The notes under the pieces are model-generated. The model did no database searches. It was given only the letters and a program-made list of their open reading frames with translations, and was not told the origin of the DNA. From Halochromatium sp. (GTDB taxonomy: Bacteria > Pseudomonadota > Gammaproteobacteria > Chromatiales > Chromatiaceae): 35,283 nt of DNA. The stretch lies in contig POWB01000008.1 of the NCBI GenBank assembly GCA_010912705.1, positions 8,685 to 43,967 of the forward strand, written 5' to 3'. Made by a program: the position numbers and the translations under genes. This document shows positions 13,789 to 22,872 of the stretch, one piece after another. Numbering within the stretch: the stretch's first letter is position 1; each line of letters starts with the position of its first letter.

Positions 13789-15552
13789 ATGTCTCAAGAA
13801 CAGCCTCTCAGCCAAACGCTGCCAACTGGGGTCATGCTCAACGCCTATCCCGACAGCATCGGTGGCAAGCTCGCCGACATCGTCGCCGTGCTGAAACGGC
13901 CTGAGCTCAAAGATACCTTTTCTTTGTTCTACATCCTGCCGACCTTCTTCAACAGCGATCTCGATCGCGGTTTTTCGATCATCGATTATGGTCTGAACGA
14001 AGAGCTGGTCACCCCCGAGGATCTTGCCGAGCTAAGTAAGCTCAATATCAACTTCAAGCTGGATCTGGTGCTGAATCATCTCTCAGTGCAGTCGCATCAG
14101 TTCCGGGATCTGATCGAGCGCGGCAATGAGTCGCCTTATAAGGACTTCTTTGTCGATTGGAATGAGTTTTGGCACCAGCACGGAACCCTGGGTCCTGACG
14201 GGGCCATTATCCCGACCGAGGAGTACCTACAGAAGCTCTTCATGCGCAAGCCGGGGCTGCCAATCCTCAAGGTACGCTTCCCAGACGGCTCGGATCGACT
14301 CTACTGGAACACCTTCTATCAGGATGTCAGCTACCAGGCGCTCGAGCCTGAGGATCTTACTGAGATTGAGGGGATTGCCCCAGAGGATGCGCCAACGATT
14401 GCATCGCTGATCAATCAAGCCATCGCCGCCAAGACCGACCCCTCAAGCATCGACCTCGACGGCTACGCCGCGCACAAAGACGAGATCCTGCGCCTGATCG
14501 AGCGCAAGCGGCAGTACCTCGGCCAGATGGACCTCAATGCCCGCTCTGAGAAGGTCTGGAGCTTCTACGAAGAGACCTTACAACGACTGCGCAGCTATGG
14601 CGCCAAGATCATTCGACTCGATGCCTTCGCCTATCTGCACAAGGAGCCGGGCGAGGCCAATTTCTTCAACCGCCCTGGCACCTGGGACTATCTCGAGCGG
14701 CTGAAGCGTATTGCCGAGGCCAATGATCTCATCGTTTTCCCCGAGATCCATGCCGAATACGGCACCGGCCTGCACGAAGAGGTCGCCAGCAAGGGCTTCC
14801 CGATCTATGACTTCTTCTTTCCCGGTCTGGTCATCGACGCGCTCGAGCGCGGCACCAATCAGGCACTGCTGCGCTGGATCAACGAGATCCGCAGCAAGGG
14901 TCTGCAGACCATCAATATGCTCGGCTGCCACGATGGCATCCCGCTGCTTGACCTGCGTGGCAAGACCGCGGCCGGTGATGCAGGCAGCTTCCGCGAAGGT
15001 CTGTTAGACGAAGAGCAGATCGAGGCAACCATGGCCCGCGTCACCGAGCGCGGCGGACGCGTCAAGAACCTCTACGGCCCCGATGGCCGTAAGATCGCCT
15101 ACTACCAGATCAATGCCACCTTCTTCAGCGCCCTTGGCGAGGACGAGCAGAAGTTGCTGATGGCGCGCGCCATCCAGCTTTTCATGCCCGGCATCCCGCA
15201 GGTCTGGTACCTCGATCTGTTCGCCGGCAAAAACGACTACGAAGCCGCCGATCGTGGCGGCGCTGCTGGCCATAAAGAGATCAATCGCACCAACCTCTCG
15301 CTGGAAGACGTCGAAGCTGGACTCAAGCGCCTGGTAGTACGCGACCAGCTCAAGCTCATCCAGCTGCGCAATACCTGCCCGGCCTTTCAGGGCAGCTTCG
15401 AGGTGCATCCCACCGATGAGCACCACTTACGGATCAGTTGGCGCAATGGCGAAAGTCTCGCGACCCTAGACGCCGACCTGCGCAATAGCAGCTTCCGTGT
15501 CGGTGCCAGCGATGGCAAGGGCGAGGAGCAACGGCTGTCTTTCGAGCGCTGA
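13789..15552 (+). CDS. GH13 (subfamily 18-like) sucrose phosphorylase family enzyme
   Basis: The protein has 587 residues with a TIM-barrel alpha-amylase fold and no signal peptide, so it is cytoplasmic. The beta-strand motifs are LDLVLNHLS (92-100), IIRLDAFAYLHKE with nucleophile D278, VFPEIHAEYG with acid/base E319, and MLGCHDGIPLLDLRG with D382. The order and wording fit GH13_18 glucoside phosphorylases, which split sucrose, sucrose-6-phosphate, glucosylglycerol or glucosylglycerate with phosphate to give glucose-1-phosphate. Substrate cannot be told by eye. Residues about 185-245 form an insertion absent from the roughly 500-residue bifidobacterial enzyme. The ATG has a weak GAGTGA ahead. 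A sugar-phosphatase gene lies 8 kb downstream. Confidence 0.82.
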   Translation: MSQEQPLSQTLPTGVMLNAYPDSIGGKLADIVAVLKRPELKDTFSLFYILPTFFNSDLDRGFSIIDYGLNEELVTPEDLAELSKLNINFKLDLVLNHLSVQSHQFRDLIERGNESPYKDFFVDWNEFWHQHGTLGPDGAIIPTEEYLQKLFMRKPGLPILKVRFPDGSDRLYWNTFYQDVSYQALEPEDLTEIEGIAPEDAPTIASLINQAIAAKTDPSSIDLDGYAAHKDEILRLIERKRQYLGQMDLNARSEKVWSFYEETLQRLRSYGAKIIRLDAFAYLHKEPGEANFFNRPGTWDYLERLKRIAEANDLIVFPEIHAEYGTGLHEEVASKGFPIYDFFFPGLVIDALERGTNQALLRWINEIRSKGLQTINMLGCHDGIPLLDLRGKTAAGDAGSFREGLLDEEQIEATMARVTERGGRVKNLYGPDGRKIAYYQINATFFSALGEDEQKLLMARAIQLFMPGIPQVWYLDLFAGKNDYEAADRGGAAGHKEINRTNLSLEDVEAGLKRLVVRDQLKLIQLRNTCPAFQGSFEVHPTDEHHLRISWRNGESLATLDADLRNSSFRVGASDGKGEEQRLSFER

Positions 15553-15596
15553 GTCACGAACCTTCCACAATCTGATTGCATTGGCTGCTTTTCGCT

Positions 15597-15962
15597 ATGA
15601 AGATGCTGGTTGTCGACGACTCGCGTATGGCTCGGCGCATACTCATTGGCATGCTGCCTGAGCCGCTGCGCGAACGTGCGGACATTCATCAGGGCGTGAA
15701 CGGCGAAGAGGCCATCAGCCTCTGGCGCGAGCAGCAGCCCGACCTGATCTTTCTCGATCTCACCATGCCGGTGATGAGCGGGTTTGACGCCTTGGTGGCC
15801 ATCCGCGAGCAGGATCAGAACACGCCTATCCTCGTCGTCTCGGCCGATATTCAAGCGCGCGCGGTCGAGAAGGTCATGGCCGGTGGCGCCAATGGCTTCA
15901 TCGACAAGTCCAAGCTCGAGGCGCAACTGCACGACAACCTCCAGCGCTTAGGGTTTGTCTAA
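15597..15962 (+). CDS. CheY-like single-domain response regulator
   Basis: This 121-residue receiver domain has acidic pocket D7/D8 (MLVVDDSRM), phospho-acceptor D54 (LIFLDLTMPVMSG), S82 in place of the threonine, and lysine K104 in FIDKSK. No output domain is present, so it works by protein contact. The start is ATG 15597; the TTG 15576 extension adds non-conserved residues. The stop overlaps the next ATG (TAATG), so it is translated with the CheC-like phosphatase, its likely partner. Confidence 0.9.
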   Translation: MKMLVVDDSRMARRILIGMLPEPLRERADIHQGVNGEEAISLWREQQPDLIFLDLTMPVMSGFDALVAIREQDQNTPILVVSADIQARAVEKVMAGGANGFIDKSKLEAQLHDNLQRLGFV

Positions 15963-16573
15963 TGCAGCAGCTCGACGAGGACCAGACTGATTGTCTGAGT
16001 GAGCTGATCAACGTCGCCTATGGTAAAGCGACGGCCCGCCTTGCCGACATCATGGGCGCCTTTGCCACCATGCGCCCACCGCAGATTGCGGTCATCGATC
16101 GCGAACGTTTTCGCCAGATCCTGCAGCAGGCCTGCCTGGCGGCGAGAAGCTGTTATCTGGCTCGGCAGATCTTCCGCGGCGATGTGAGTGGAGAGGTCGT
16201 CTTCCTGCTCGATGAGATCTCCGCGACCAATATCACTGGCTACCTTCAGGCCCAGCTCGGCCCAGACAACACCGACCAGGATGACGTCCTGCTAGAGCTT
16301 GGCAACATCGTCACCGCGGCGATGATGCGCGAACTCTCCTTGCAGATGGAGGCGCATATCACACTCGGGGAGCCGGAGCTGCACCGCCTGATCACCGAGC
16401 CCACCGACCAGACCACGGCCTCTGGTGCATTCGACCATGTCATCAAGGTCGAAACGGTCATCGAATTCGCCGAGCAGCAAGTCCGTGGGCGGATCTTCAT
16501 CCTTACACACGGACACTGCTTCGAGTGGATTCGACAGGCACTCGACCGGGTCCTAAACGACTTACCGAATTAA
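15962..16573 (+). CDS. CheC-like phosphatase
   Basis: The protein has 203 residues. Two copies of the CheC/FliY active-site pattern are visible. LSELINVAYGKATARLADIM (E14, N17) is followed by RPP, and LLELGNIVTAAMMREL (E112, N115) lies in the second half. CheC proteins dephosphorylate CheY-type receivers or read out their state. The genetic coupling on both sides (TAATG at 15960-15964 and 16571-16575) indicates the receiver and the diguanylate cyclase act with it. No membrane segment or signal peptide. The likely role is resetting the receiver and passing the signal to the cyclase. Confidence 0.83.
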   Translation: MQQLDEDQTDCLSELINVAYGKATARLADIMGAFATMRPPQIAVIDRERFRQILQQACLAARSCYLARQIFRGDVSGEVVFLLDEISATNITGYLQAQLGPDNTDQDDVLLELGNIVTAAMMRELSLQMEAHITLGEPELHRLITEPTDQTTASGAFDHVIKVETVIEFAEQQVRGRIFILTHGHCFEWIRQALDRVLNDLPN

Positions 16574-17841
16574 TGACATCAGTTGCCGACTACCTCTCGA
16601 GCGGACTGGTGATCGTTGACCCAGCGCTCAGGGTATTGGCCTGGAACCGCTGGATGACCGAGCATGCCGAGCTCACGCCGGAACAGGCCATGGGCCAGCC
16701 ACTCGATAAGCTGTTTCCAGATCTGCCAACGGCCACCTTACGTCGGCGCGTCAAGGCGGCGCTGCAACTGCGCTCACCCTCATACCTGCAGCCCAGCCTC
16801 GGCTATCTCTTTCCGGTCGCCCTAGACCGGATCACCGAATCCCATTTTGCCTATATGCAACAGCGTATCCGCATCCTTCCTTACCAGGAGGATGCGCAAA
16901 CGGCCATGATCGTCGTCGACGATGTCACGGCAATGCGCGAGGCTGAGGCCCGAGCCGCTGCCGCGGCAAAGGCCTCGCGCCGCTATCTGGAGCTGCTTGA
17001 CAGCAATGTGATGACGCTGGCCATCGATGCCGAGGGCCAGGTCACCCGGGCCAGCTCGGCACTGCTTGAGAGCACAGGCTGGAGTGCTGAAACCATCGCT
17101 GGGAGATCACTCGAGGAGCTTGGTCTAGGAAAGCAGGACGAGCTCAATTTGACGGACAACAGCGAGCGCTCCGAGCGACCGATGCGCAGGCCTGAGGGAG
17201 AGCCACTTTGGGTCCGCGTGCGCCATGCCCGCGGACTGGAAGATGAGGTTAGCACCGAGCACCACCTGGTCCTGCAAGACATCAGCCTGCAAAAGAAGAT
17301 CCAGGTCTTGTCGGAGCGCGATGCCCTGACCGGCGCCTACAATCGAATGAAGTTCGATCAGCTATTAAAAACAGCGCTGTCGGCACACCAGCGCTATGCA
17401 CATCCGTTTTCGATCGTGCTTTGCGACATCGATCACTTTAAGCGCATCAACGATGCGCATGGCCATCTCGCCGGCGATGCCGTGCTGAAGCAATTCACCA
17501 CCCTGCTGCAATCACAAACGCGCGCGACCGACCAGCTGGCACGTTGGGGCGGCGAAGAGTTCGTCGTTCTATTGCCAATGGCCGAGCTGGCAGAAGCGAC
17601 CAGCGCAGCAGAGAAGCTTCGACAAGCGATTGCCTCCGATCATTGGCCTGCCATCAAGCAGATCACAGCCAGCTTTGGCGTCGCTGCGCATCGGCAGCAC
17701 GAATCAGCAGATGCATTGCTCGACCGTGTCGACGCCGCCCTCTATAAGGCCAAAGAGAATGGCCGCAACCGCGTCTACGCCGATGAAACGACAGATGAAG
17801 CTCTATCCAATGATCTGTCAAACGAACCGCCAGCTGCCTAA
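16573..17841 (+). CDS. PAS-PAS diguanylate cyclase
   Basis: The protein has 422 residues. N-terminal PAS-like sensor (SSGLVIVDPALRVLAWNRWM), linker helix (EAEARAAAAAKASRRYLELL), second PAS (NVMTLAIDAEGQVTRASSAL), then a GGDEF domain with DALTGAYNR, CDIDHFKRIND and active site GGEEF (326-330). The inhibitory I-site R-A-T-D (317-320) sits five residues upstream, so product inhibition by c-di-GMP is expected. Start ATG 16573 overlaps the CheC stop; the longer frame from 16525 is antisense to reason because it lies within CheC. The operon logic suggests c-di-GMP output controlled by a CheY/CheC module. It converges on another GGDEF gene with 13 bases between. Confidence 0.88.
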   Translation: MTSVADYLSSGLVIVDPALRVLAWNRWMTEHAELTPEQAMGQPLDKLFPDLPTATLRRRVKAALQLRSPSYLQPSLGYLFPVALDRITESHFAYMQQRIRILPYQEDAQTAMIVVDDVTAMREAEARAAAAAKASRRYLELLDSNVMTLAIDAEGQVTRASSALLESTGWSAETIAGRSLEELGLGKQDELNLTDNSERSERPMRRPEGEPLWVRVRHARGLEDEVSTEHHLVLQDISLQKKIQVLSERDALTGAYNRMKFDQLLKTALSAHQRYAHPFSIVLCDIDHFKRINDAHGHLAGDAVLKQFTTLLQSQTRATDQLARWGGEEFVVLLPMAELAEATSAAEKLRQAIASDHWPAIKQITASFGVAAHRQHESADALLDRVDAALYKAKENGRNRVYADETTDEALSNDLSNEPPAA

Positions 17842-17854
17842 TCGCAATCTCGGA

Positions 17855-19603
17855 TCAGTCAGCGCACTCGACTCGATCCCGTCCATTGGTCTTCGCCCGA
17901 TAGAGTGCACGATCGGCACATTCAAGCAGCTGAGCTGACTCGCCAACAGGCTCAGGCCAGCTCGCGATACCCACTGAGAGCGTCACCGGCTCGAGGATCT
18001 GATGCTCATATTGGATGCGGTCGGCGGTCACCGCTGTTCTGAAGGCCTCGGCACAGCGGCAAGCATCAGACATCTCGGCTCCGGGCATGACAATGACGAA
18101 CTCCTCACCGCCATAACGGCACACCAGATCAGTCTGCCGAAACACCGCTTGTAGGTGTGCAGCAACTCGCTGAAGGACGGCATCACCGGCGGCATGACCA
18201 TAACAGTCATTGAAGCGCTTAAAGTGATCGATATCACAGACTAACAGGGACAAGGGCGATTGCTGACGCTGAGCCAAGGCCAATTCCCGCGGCAATACCT
18301 CATCGAGGAAGCGACGATTCTTCAGCCCGGTCAGGGCATCCTGCGAGGCCAATTGCTCTAGCTCCGCCGTGCGGGCTTGAACCTGCCGCTCCAGCGAGGT
18401 ATTCAATAGCAGCAGCTCATGCTGCATCCTTGTGTAATGAGTCATCGAGATCGCGACCACCGACAAGGCAAAGCCAAGCGATCCCCAGCCGAGCGGGACC
18501 CGACCCCAGGACACCAGGTTGTGAGCAACCGCCATATCAAGCAGCAATAACAGGCTCATCAACGCATAGGCGCCGAGGATCAGCTGCTGATCACGATGGC
18601 CACGACTCAAGGAGTGCAGTGCCGGCAGCAAGAGCACCAGCAAGCTGAGCAGGAACAATCGATCGAAGACGGGATAGGTCTCGGCCAGCGAAACAAACCC
18701 CAGCAGCGAGAGTGAGATCGCACCAACCAAATAGGCAAGATTCAGTCTCCAGATCAGCCCGAGCAGCCACCCATAGGCAGGCCGCAGCCATTGTTGCAGG
18801 AGCAGTGCCATAGCAACTGGAAGCAAGAAATAGCCGGCGGCTCCGAGATAATCCCAAAACAGCGGCGCATCAAACAGCAACAAAGTAGCCTGGGCGCCAC
18901 TGAGCACCGTACTCCCCGAGGCCAGCGCGAACAACGCCAGCGCCCCGAAAACAGCTTGCTCCCGCTGCACCAGCGCGAACAGCAACGACAACAGGCCAAT
19001 GAGCAGCGTCAAGCTGCTCGAGACCAGCCGGCCGATCGAGCCGGTGACCAGGTTACGCAGCAGGTCGATGCGTTCCAAGACCTGGACCTCACCCCAGAGA
19101 CCGATGTCCATATAATCGGAATAGATGCGAAAGTAGATCAGTTCACCCCCGCTGTCTTGCGGCAGCGAGACCATGTGCCAAGGCCAACCCTCGAAGCGGC
19201 CTTGTCCTGCCTCATCGAAGTCGCCGTACTGATAGATCTTGCGCCCGTCCAGATAGATCTCGACGATCAGATCAACGCTGAAGAGATAGAGCACCGGATC
19301 ACGCCAGTCGCCCTCAGGAAGGATGGTGCGAAACCAGACATTGGTCTGGCCATCACGACTGGGTGGATTAGACGGGAATCCAATCGCGGACCAATCTTCA
19401 GCCTCCTGATCCAGCGTCCATGTTGGAATGCCGTCGGCAGTGAACGGCGAATCACCCCAGCGGTACTCCCAGCCCTCAGTCAAGTCCATCGCAGCAAGCT
19501 CAGGGATCGGTCCAAGCAACACCCCAGCAAGCAAGCAAAGCAGCGGCAGATGCCTGCCAGCCTTGGTGCGCATCCATCGAATCAACAGCATCTTGGCTTT
19601 CAC
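17855..19603 (-). CDS. Membrane diguanylate cyclase with 7TMR-DISM sensor
   Basis: The protein has 582 residues. A signal-like helix (18-38, LPLLCLLAGVLLGPIPELAA) leads to a periplasmic jelly-roll (about 40-180, with WFRTILP, LYLFSVDLIVEIYLDGRKIY) that probably binds a carbohydrate. Seven membrane helices follow (about 190-390), then a short coiled coil (LNTSLERQVQARTAELEQL) and a GGDEF domain with GGEEF (498-502) and I-site RQTD (489-492). Architecture matches the 7TMR-DISM diguanylate cyclases. It should convert two GTP to c-di-GMP on an external signal. It is convergent with the PAS cyclase. Confidence 0.88.
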   Translation of the reverse strand: MKAKMLLIRWMRTKAGRHLPLLCLLAGVLLGPIPELAAMDLTEGWEYRWGDSPFTADGIPTWTLDQEAEDWSAIGFPSNPPSRDGQTNVWFRTILPEGDWRDPVLYLFSVDLIVEIYLDGRKIYQYGDFDEAGQGRFEGWPWHMVSLPQDSGGELIYFRIYSDYMDIGLWGEVQVLERIDLLRNLVTGSIGRLVSSSLTLLIGLLSLLFALVQREQAVFGALALFALASGSTVLSGAQATLLLFDAPLFWDYLGAAGYFLLPVAMALLLQQWLRPAYGWLLGLIWRLNLAYLVGAISLSLLGFVSLAETYPVFDRLFLLSLLVLLLPALHSLSRGHRDQQLILGAYALMSLLLLLDMAVAHNLVSWGRVPLGWGSLGFALSVVAISMTHYTRMQHELLLLNTSLERQVQARTAELEQLASQDALTGLKNRRFLDEVLPRELALAQRQQSPLSLLVCDIDHFKRFNDCYGHAAGDAVLQRVAAHLQAVFRQTDLVCRYGGEEFVIVMPGAEMSDACRCAEAFRTAVTADRIQYEHQILEPVTLSVGIASWPEPVGESAQLLECADRALYRAKTNGRDRVECAD

Positions 19604-19627
19604 TCGCAGCCAGTTAGTTTGTCATGG

Positions 19628-20590
19628 TCATCGCCCTTCCGGGCCTTCCGGATTGATAACCTCAAGCAGCATCAGATAGCTGGCGATCAGAAACCAGACC
19701 GAGCCCAAAAAGGTCGAGAGACCGCTCAGCAACGGGTTCTCGAAACCCGACTTGAAGCCAAACCAGGCACAAAGGAAAAAGCCAATGGCACCAAGCAGAT
19801 TAAACAAGCCGCTCCACCAGCCAAGCTTGTTCCAAGCCGGACGCAGCACCGTTGGCTGCACCTCCCGCATCGACATCCAAGCCGCGATAATGAACCAGAT
19901 GGCGCCAATCATCTGTGGCAGCCAGTACCAATCGAAGGCGTTGATGGCCGGATGAGCCGTCAATAGCGCACCCATCACGCAGGGCAAAAAGAAGATGGTT
20001 GCGCCAAGCAGTTGCGCGAGGTTCAGCCAATAGCCCCAGGTTGGCGGACGCAGCCCAAGCCAGCGAAAATGATGATCATCGGCGTGAACCGCTCGGCTAT
20101 GGGCAACCCCTCCAGTCCGGTATAGCAGCACATAGCGCGGCGCGTTCAGCACCTCCAGCCAAGACAGATAAGCGCCGATCAAGAAGATGCCGCCGCCAAC
20201 CACCGCTGACCAAATCGGCACCTCGGCCTTAATCATCGGCGCATTGGTGAACGGCAGCACAATCACCAGACCATTGACGAGCCAAACCAGGCTGCCTACC
20301 GTAAAAGCAGCGGCCACCCACCAAGACAGGGATCGCCACTGCACCGCCAACAGTCGATAAGGCGCCCGAGCAATGCCGATCCCATCGGCCATCCGCAACG
20401 GATGCGAGCGCCGTTTACGATGGTTGCGCGCGTTCCAATGCAGCTCGATACCCTCTTCTGCATGGCGAAAGACATGCTCAAAGGAGGCTGCCTCGGCAGT
20501 ATCGAAGCGACGCAGCTCGCGCAGCAACGGCTCAATGCCATCGACGATTGGCGCGCTGCTTGGTGATCGGTCCCTAGGTTGGCTCGTCAT
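19628..20590 (-). CDS. YrhK-like multi-repeat membrane protein
   Basis: This 320-residue protein has a soluble N-terminal 80 residues and about seven hydrophobic helices. Three copies of a motif recur: GGGIFLIGAYLSWLEVLN, GAIWFIIAAWMSMREVQ and GSVWFLIASYLMLLEVIN, each helix ending in a conserved glutamate. This resembles the short YrhK-like membrane unit present in tandem. The function is unknown; the glutamates within helices could be of structural or transport use. It is transcribed leftwards into the GGDEF gene after 24 bases, so it may share a transcript, and is divergent from the channel gene. Confidence 0.7.
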   Translation of the reverse strand: MTSQPRDRSPSSAPIVDGIEPLLRELRRFDTAEAASFEHVFRHAEEGIELHWNARNHRKRRSHPLRMADGIGIARAPYRLLAVQWRSLSWWVAAAFTVGSLVWLVNGLVIVLPFTNAPMIKAEVPIWSAVVGGGIFLIGAYLSWLEVLNAPRYVLLYRTGGVAHSRAVHADDHHFRWLGLRPPTWGYWLNLAQLLGATIFFLPCVMGALLTAHPAINAFDWYWLPQMIGAIWFIIAAWMSMREVQPTVLRPAWNKLGWWSGLFNLLGAIGFFLCAWFGFKSGFENPLLSGLSTFLGSVWFLIASYLMLLEVINPEGPEGR

Positions 20591-20766
20591 GCCTCTGTTG
20601 CTCTACCGCTCTGTAAACGTTCAAGCCAGCTGGTTTTGTTTGTGCGACAATTCATCCTACTCCTCCTCTTGACCCCTTGCATTCGCCACAGGTTGTGAAG
20701 GCTGCGGCTAAGCGAGAACCTTAAAGGAGCGGTAACACTGATGGCTCATTCAAATAGGTAGGCGCT

Positions 20767-22128
20767 GTGCCAGACAACAAAAATCCCATCATTTTCCCGG
20801 ACCTGGTCGAGGCAAATTCAATCACGCAGTGGCTGAGCCATACCCTCGGCGGCCTGACCTCAGACAAGATCCTCTATCCGGTCATTGTCGTTGCCGGCCT
20901 GATTGTCCTCCTGGGCCTGATGTATCTGACCTTCAGATTCTTGATCTTCAGGCCGATTGCCAGCAGCAGCTTTGCTGCAAAAAGAATGCTGTTCAACCAG
21001 CTCCTGAAGAGCCGTATCTTGGGCAGCCTAGCCGCAGTTGTCGGACTCATTGTGGTCGATATCGTCCTTGACCTGCTACCGAACCTCAGCAAAGGATTCT
21101 ACGCGCTGACCGACAGAGTCATCACGGCCTTGCTGATCTTTGCGGTTGCCCAGACGATCGTGCGAGGCTTTCGGTTTGGCGACGCCTACTACTCGAGCCT
21201 GTCTTCGGTCAATCGGGAAGGTGCGTTTCGGGGATACGTCACGGTCGGGTCTTTCCTAGTCTACGGTCTGGCGGTGATCCTGATCCTAGCCACGTTGATG
21301 GGAAAATCCCCAGCCTACTTCTTGACTGGCCTGGGCGCCATGTCTGCGGTGCTACTTATCGTCTTTCGGGACACGCTCCTTTCCATGTTCGCCAACGTGA
21401 TCGTCACGACCGGAGATCTGGTACGCGTCGGAGATTGGATCGCCGTGAGCGGCACTGACGCAGATGGGACGGTCACGGACGTCTCTTTAAACGTGGTCAA
21501 GGTGCAGAATTTTGACCATACAGTGACCAGCCTCCCGACCTACACGCTGGTCCAGAGTTCGTTTACCAACTGGCGAGGAATGTTTGACTCCGGTGGCAGG
21601 CGCATCAAGCGTTCGCTGTTGCTGGATCAGCGAACGATCAGGACCCTGTCCGCAAATGAGCTCGAGCAACTCGCCAAACTCCCGCTTGTGGACCAAGCGC
21701 TGACACTAGAGAGGGAGTCTGTTACCGGCAATCCTGAGTGTGCAAACGGCCTGCTTGTCACCAACAGCGGCCTATTCCGCCAGTACTGCCTGGTCTACCT
21801 TCAACAGCACCCAAAGATCCATCACGACGGAATGACCCTCCTCGTACGACAACTGGAGCCGACCGAAACCGGTATCCCGCTGCAGCTGTACTGCTTTACT
21901 ACCGACACCCGATGGGCATTCTATGAGGCCATCCAAGCGTCAATTTTTGACCATCTGCTATCGCTGGTTCCTGTCTTTGGATTGCGGGTCTTTCAAACAG
22001 AGAGCGATTTCGCGGAGCCCGAGCCACAGGCAAGAACAGTGGACCTGGCGCCTAATCGGCTCGTGCCGGCCTGGTCTTCAGAGACGCAGCCCAATTCCGA
22101 GCCGCCAACCTCTAACCCGTCAGCCTAA
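20767..22128 (+). CDS. ybdG: MscS-superfamily mechanosensitive channel, YbdG type
   Basis: The protein has 453 residues. The N-terminal membrane helices include ILYPVIVVAGLIVLLGLMYL and GSLAAVVGLIVVDIVLDLLP. The pore and beta domain read FLTGLGAMSAVLLIVFRDTL, VRVGDWIAVSG-TDADGTVTDVSLNVVKVQNFD-TVTSLPTY and FTNWRGMFDSGGRRIKRSLL. These match E. coli YbdG (the miniconductance channel family) well. It releases ions and small solutes from the inner membrane under tension. The start is GTG 20767 with AGG about 9 bases ahead. The GGRRIKR motif and the long C-terminal soluble part are typical for YbdG. Nothing else is recognised in 20591-20766. Confidence 0.88.
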   Translation: MPDNKNPIIFPDLVEANSITQWLSHTLGGLTSDKILYPVIVVAGLIVLLGLMYLTFRFLIFRPIASSSFAAKRMLFNQLLKSRILGSLAAVVGLIVVDIVLDLLPNLSKGFYALTDRVITALLIFAVAQTIVRGFRFGDAYYSSLSSVNREGAFRGYVTVGSFLVYGLAVILILATLMGKSPAYFLTGLGAMSAVLLIVFRDTLLSMFANVIVTTGDLVRVGDWIAVSGTDADGTVTDVSLNVVKVQNFDHTVTSLPTYTLVQSSFTNWRGMFDSGGRRIKRSLLLDQRTIRTLSANELEQLAKLPLVDQALTLERESVTGNPECANGLLVTNSGLFRQYCLVYLQQHPKIHHDGMTLLVRQLEPTETGIPLQLYCFTTDTRWAFYEAIQASIFDHLLSLVPVFGLRVFQTESDFAEPEPQARTVDLAPNRLVPAWSSETQPNSEPPTSNPSA

Positions 22129-22336
22129 TCACTTAGGGCACCTTTGGTAGTAGCCGACAAGGCATTACGAGGGATACTGTAGATCCCGCCGTCTAAGCTC
22201 GCCGGGCGTATCCCTGCTGCCAGCGCTTGCTAAATCGACTACACCTCGGAGCCGGAAGTAGGGCTAGCCGCTTGATTTCCCCCCGACAGTCACTCAGCAT
22301 GAGGCGCCCAGAGACAACCGAAGGTCTGCGTGACCC

Positions 22337-22801
22337 ATGAGCCTAATCCTTTCAAGAAATCATCTCGTGACGCTGCTCGCCGCGCTGAGTCTTGCTGGCC
22401 CGATGCTTGTCATCGCAGCCGATGCAGCGATGGAAGCCCCTTCTTCAACGCCAGTCCAGAGGTCATCGCAAACCTCATCGCCCGCCAAGCAGAGCCTAGC
22501 CAACCCGGCATCAGTGAACTGCACCAAGCTCGGCGGCACACTGGACATCCGCACGCGCCCGGATGGTGGCCAATACGGGGTCTGTATGTTCGAGGACAAT
22601 CGCCAGTGCGAGGAATGGGCCTTGCTGCGCGGCAATTGCCCGAAAGGCGGTCTCAAGATCACCGGCTACGATAACGAGGCCCAGATCTACTGCGCGATCA
22701 CCGGCGGCGAGGTCGATATGCAGGCCGGCATCTGTCTGCGCGCCGATGGCAAGCGGTGTGATCTTGATGCGAACTTTGCCGGCAGTTGTCCATCGCCCTA
22801 A
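22337..22801 (+). CDS. Secreted protein with DUF333 repeat
   Basis: This 154-residue protein has a signal peptide (LVTLLAALSLAGPMLVIAADA, cleavage near residue 28) and a Ser/Thr/Gln-rich linker. A DUF333 unit follows: NPASVNCTKLGGTLDIRT, GQYGVCMFEDNRQCEEWALL, RGNCP. A second, degenerate unit follows (IYCAITGGEVDMQAGICLRA, GKRCDLDANFAGSCP). Four cysteines in each unit probably form disulfides in the periplasm. DUF333 proteins (YoaF-type) are called hemolysin-like but have no proven activity. The ATG lies 200 bases after the channel stop; the 208-base gap shows no gene. Confidence 0.75.
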   Translation: MSLILSRNHLVTLLAALSLAGPMLVIAADAAMEAPSSTPVQRSSQTSSPAKQSLANPASVNCTKLGGTLDIRTRPDGGQYGVCMFEDNRQCEEWALLRGNCPKGGLKITGYDNEAQIYCAITGGEVDMQAGICLRADGKRCDLDANFAGSCPSP

Positions 22802-22872
22802 TCTAACCCGTCAGGCCCCGCGAGCGACGATCGTCACTGCGTGAGGAAAGCGGCCGGGGGTAGAGTAGCGCG

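Noticed and set aside
22111..22814. 13-base direct repeat TCTAACCCGTCAG at 22111-22123 and 22802-22814 flanking the DUF333 gene
   Set aside because: Several 13-base matches are expected by chance in a window of this size, and no other sign of mobility surrounds the gene.
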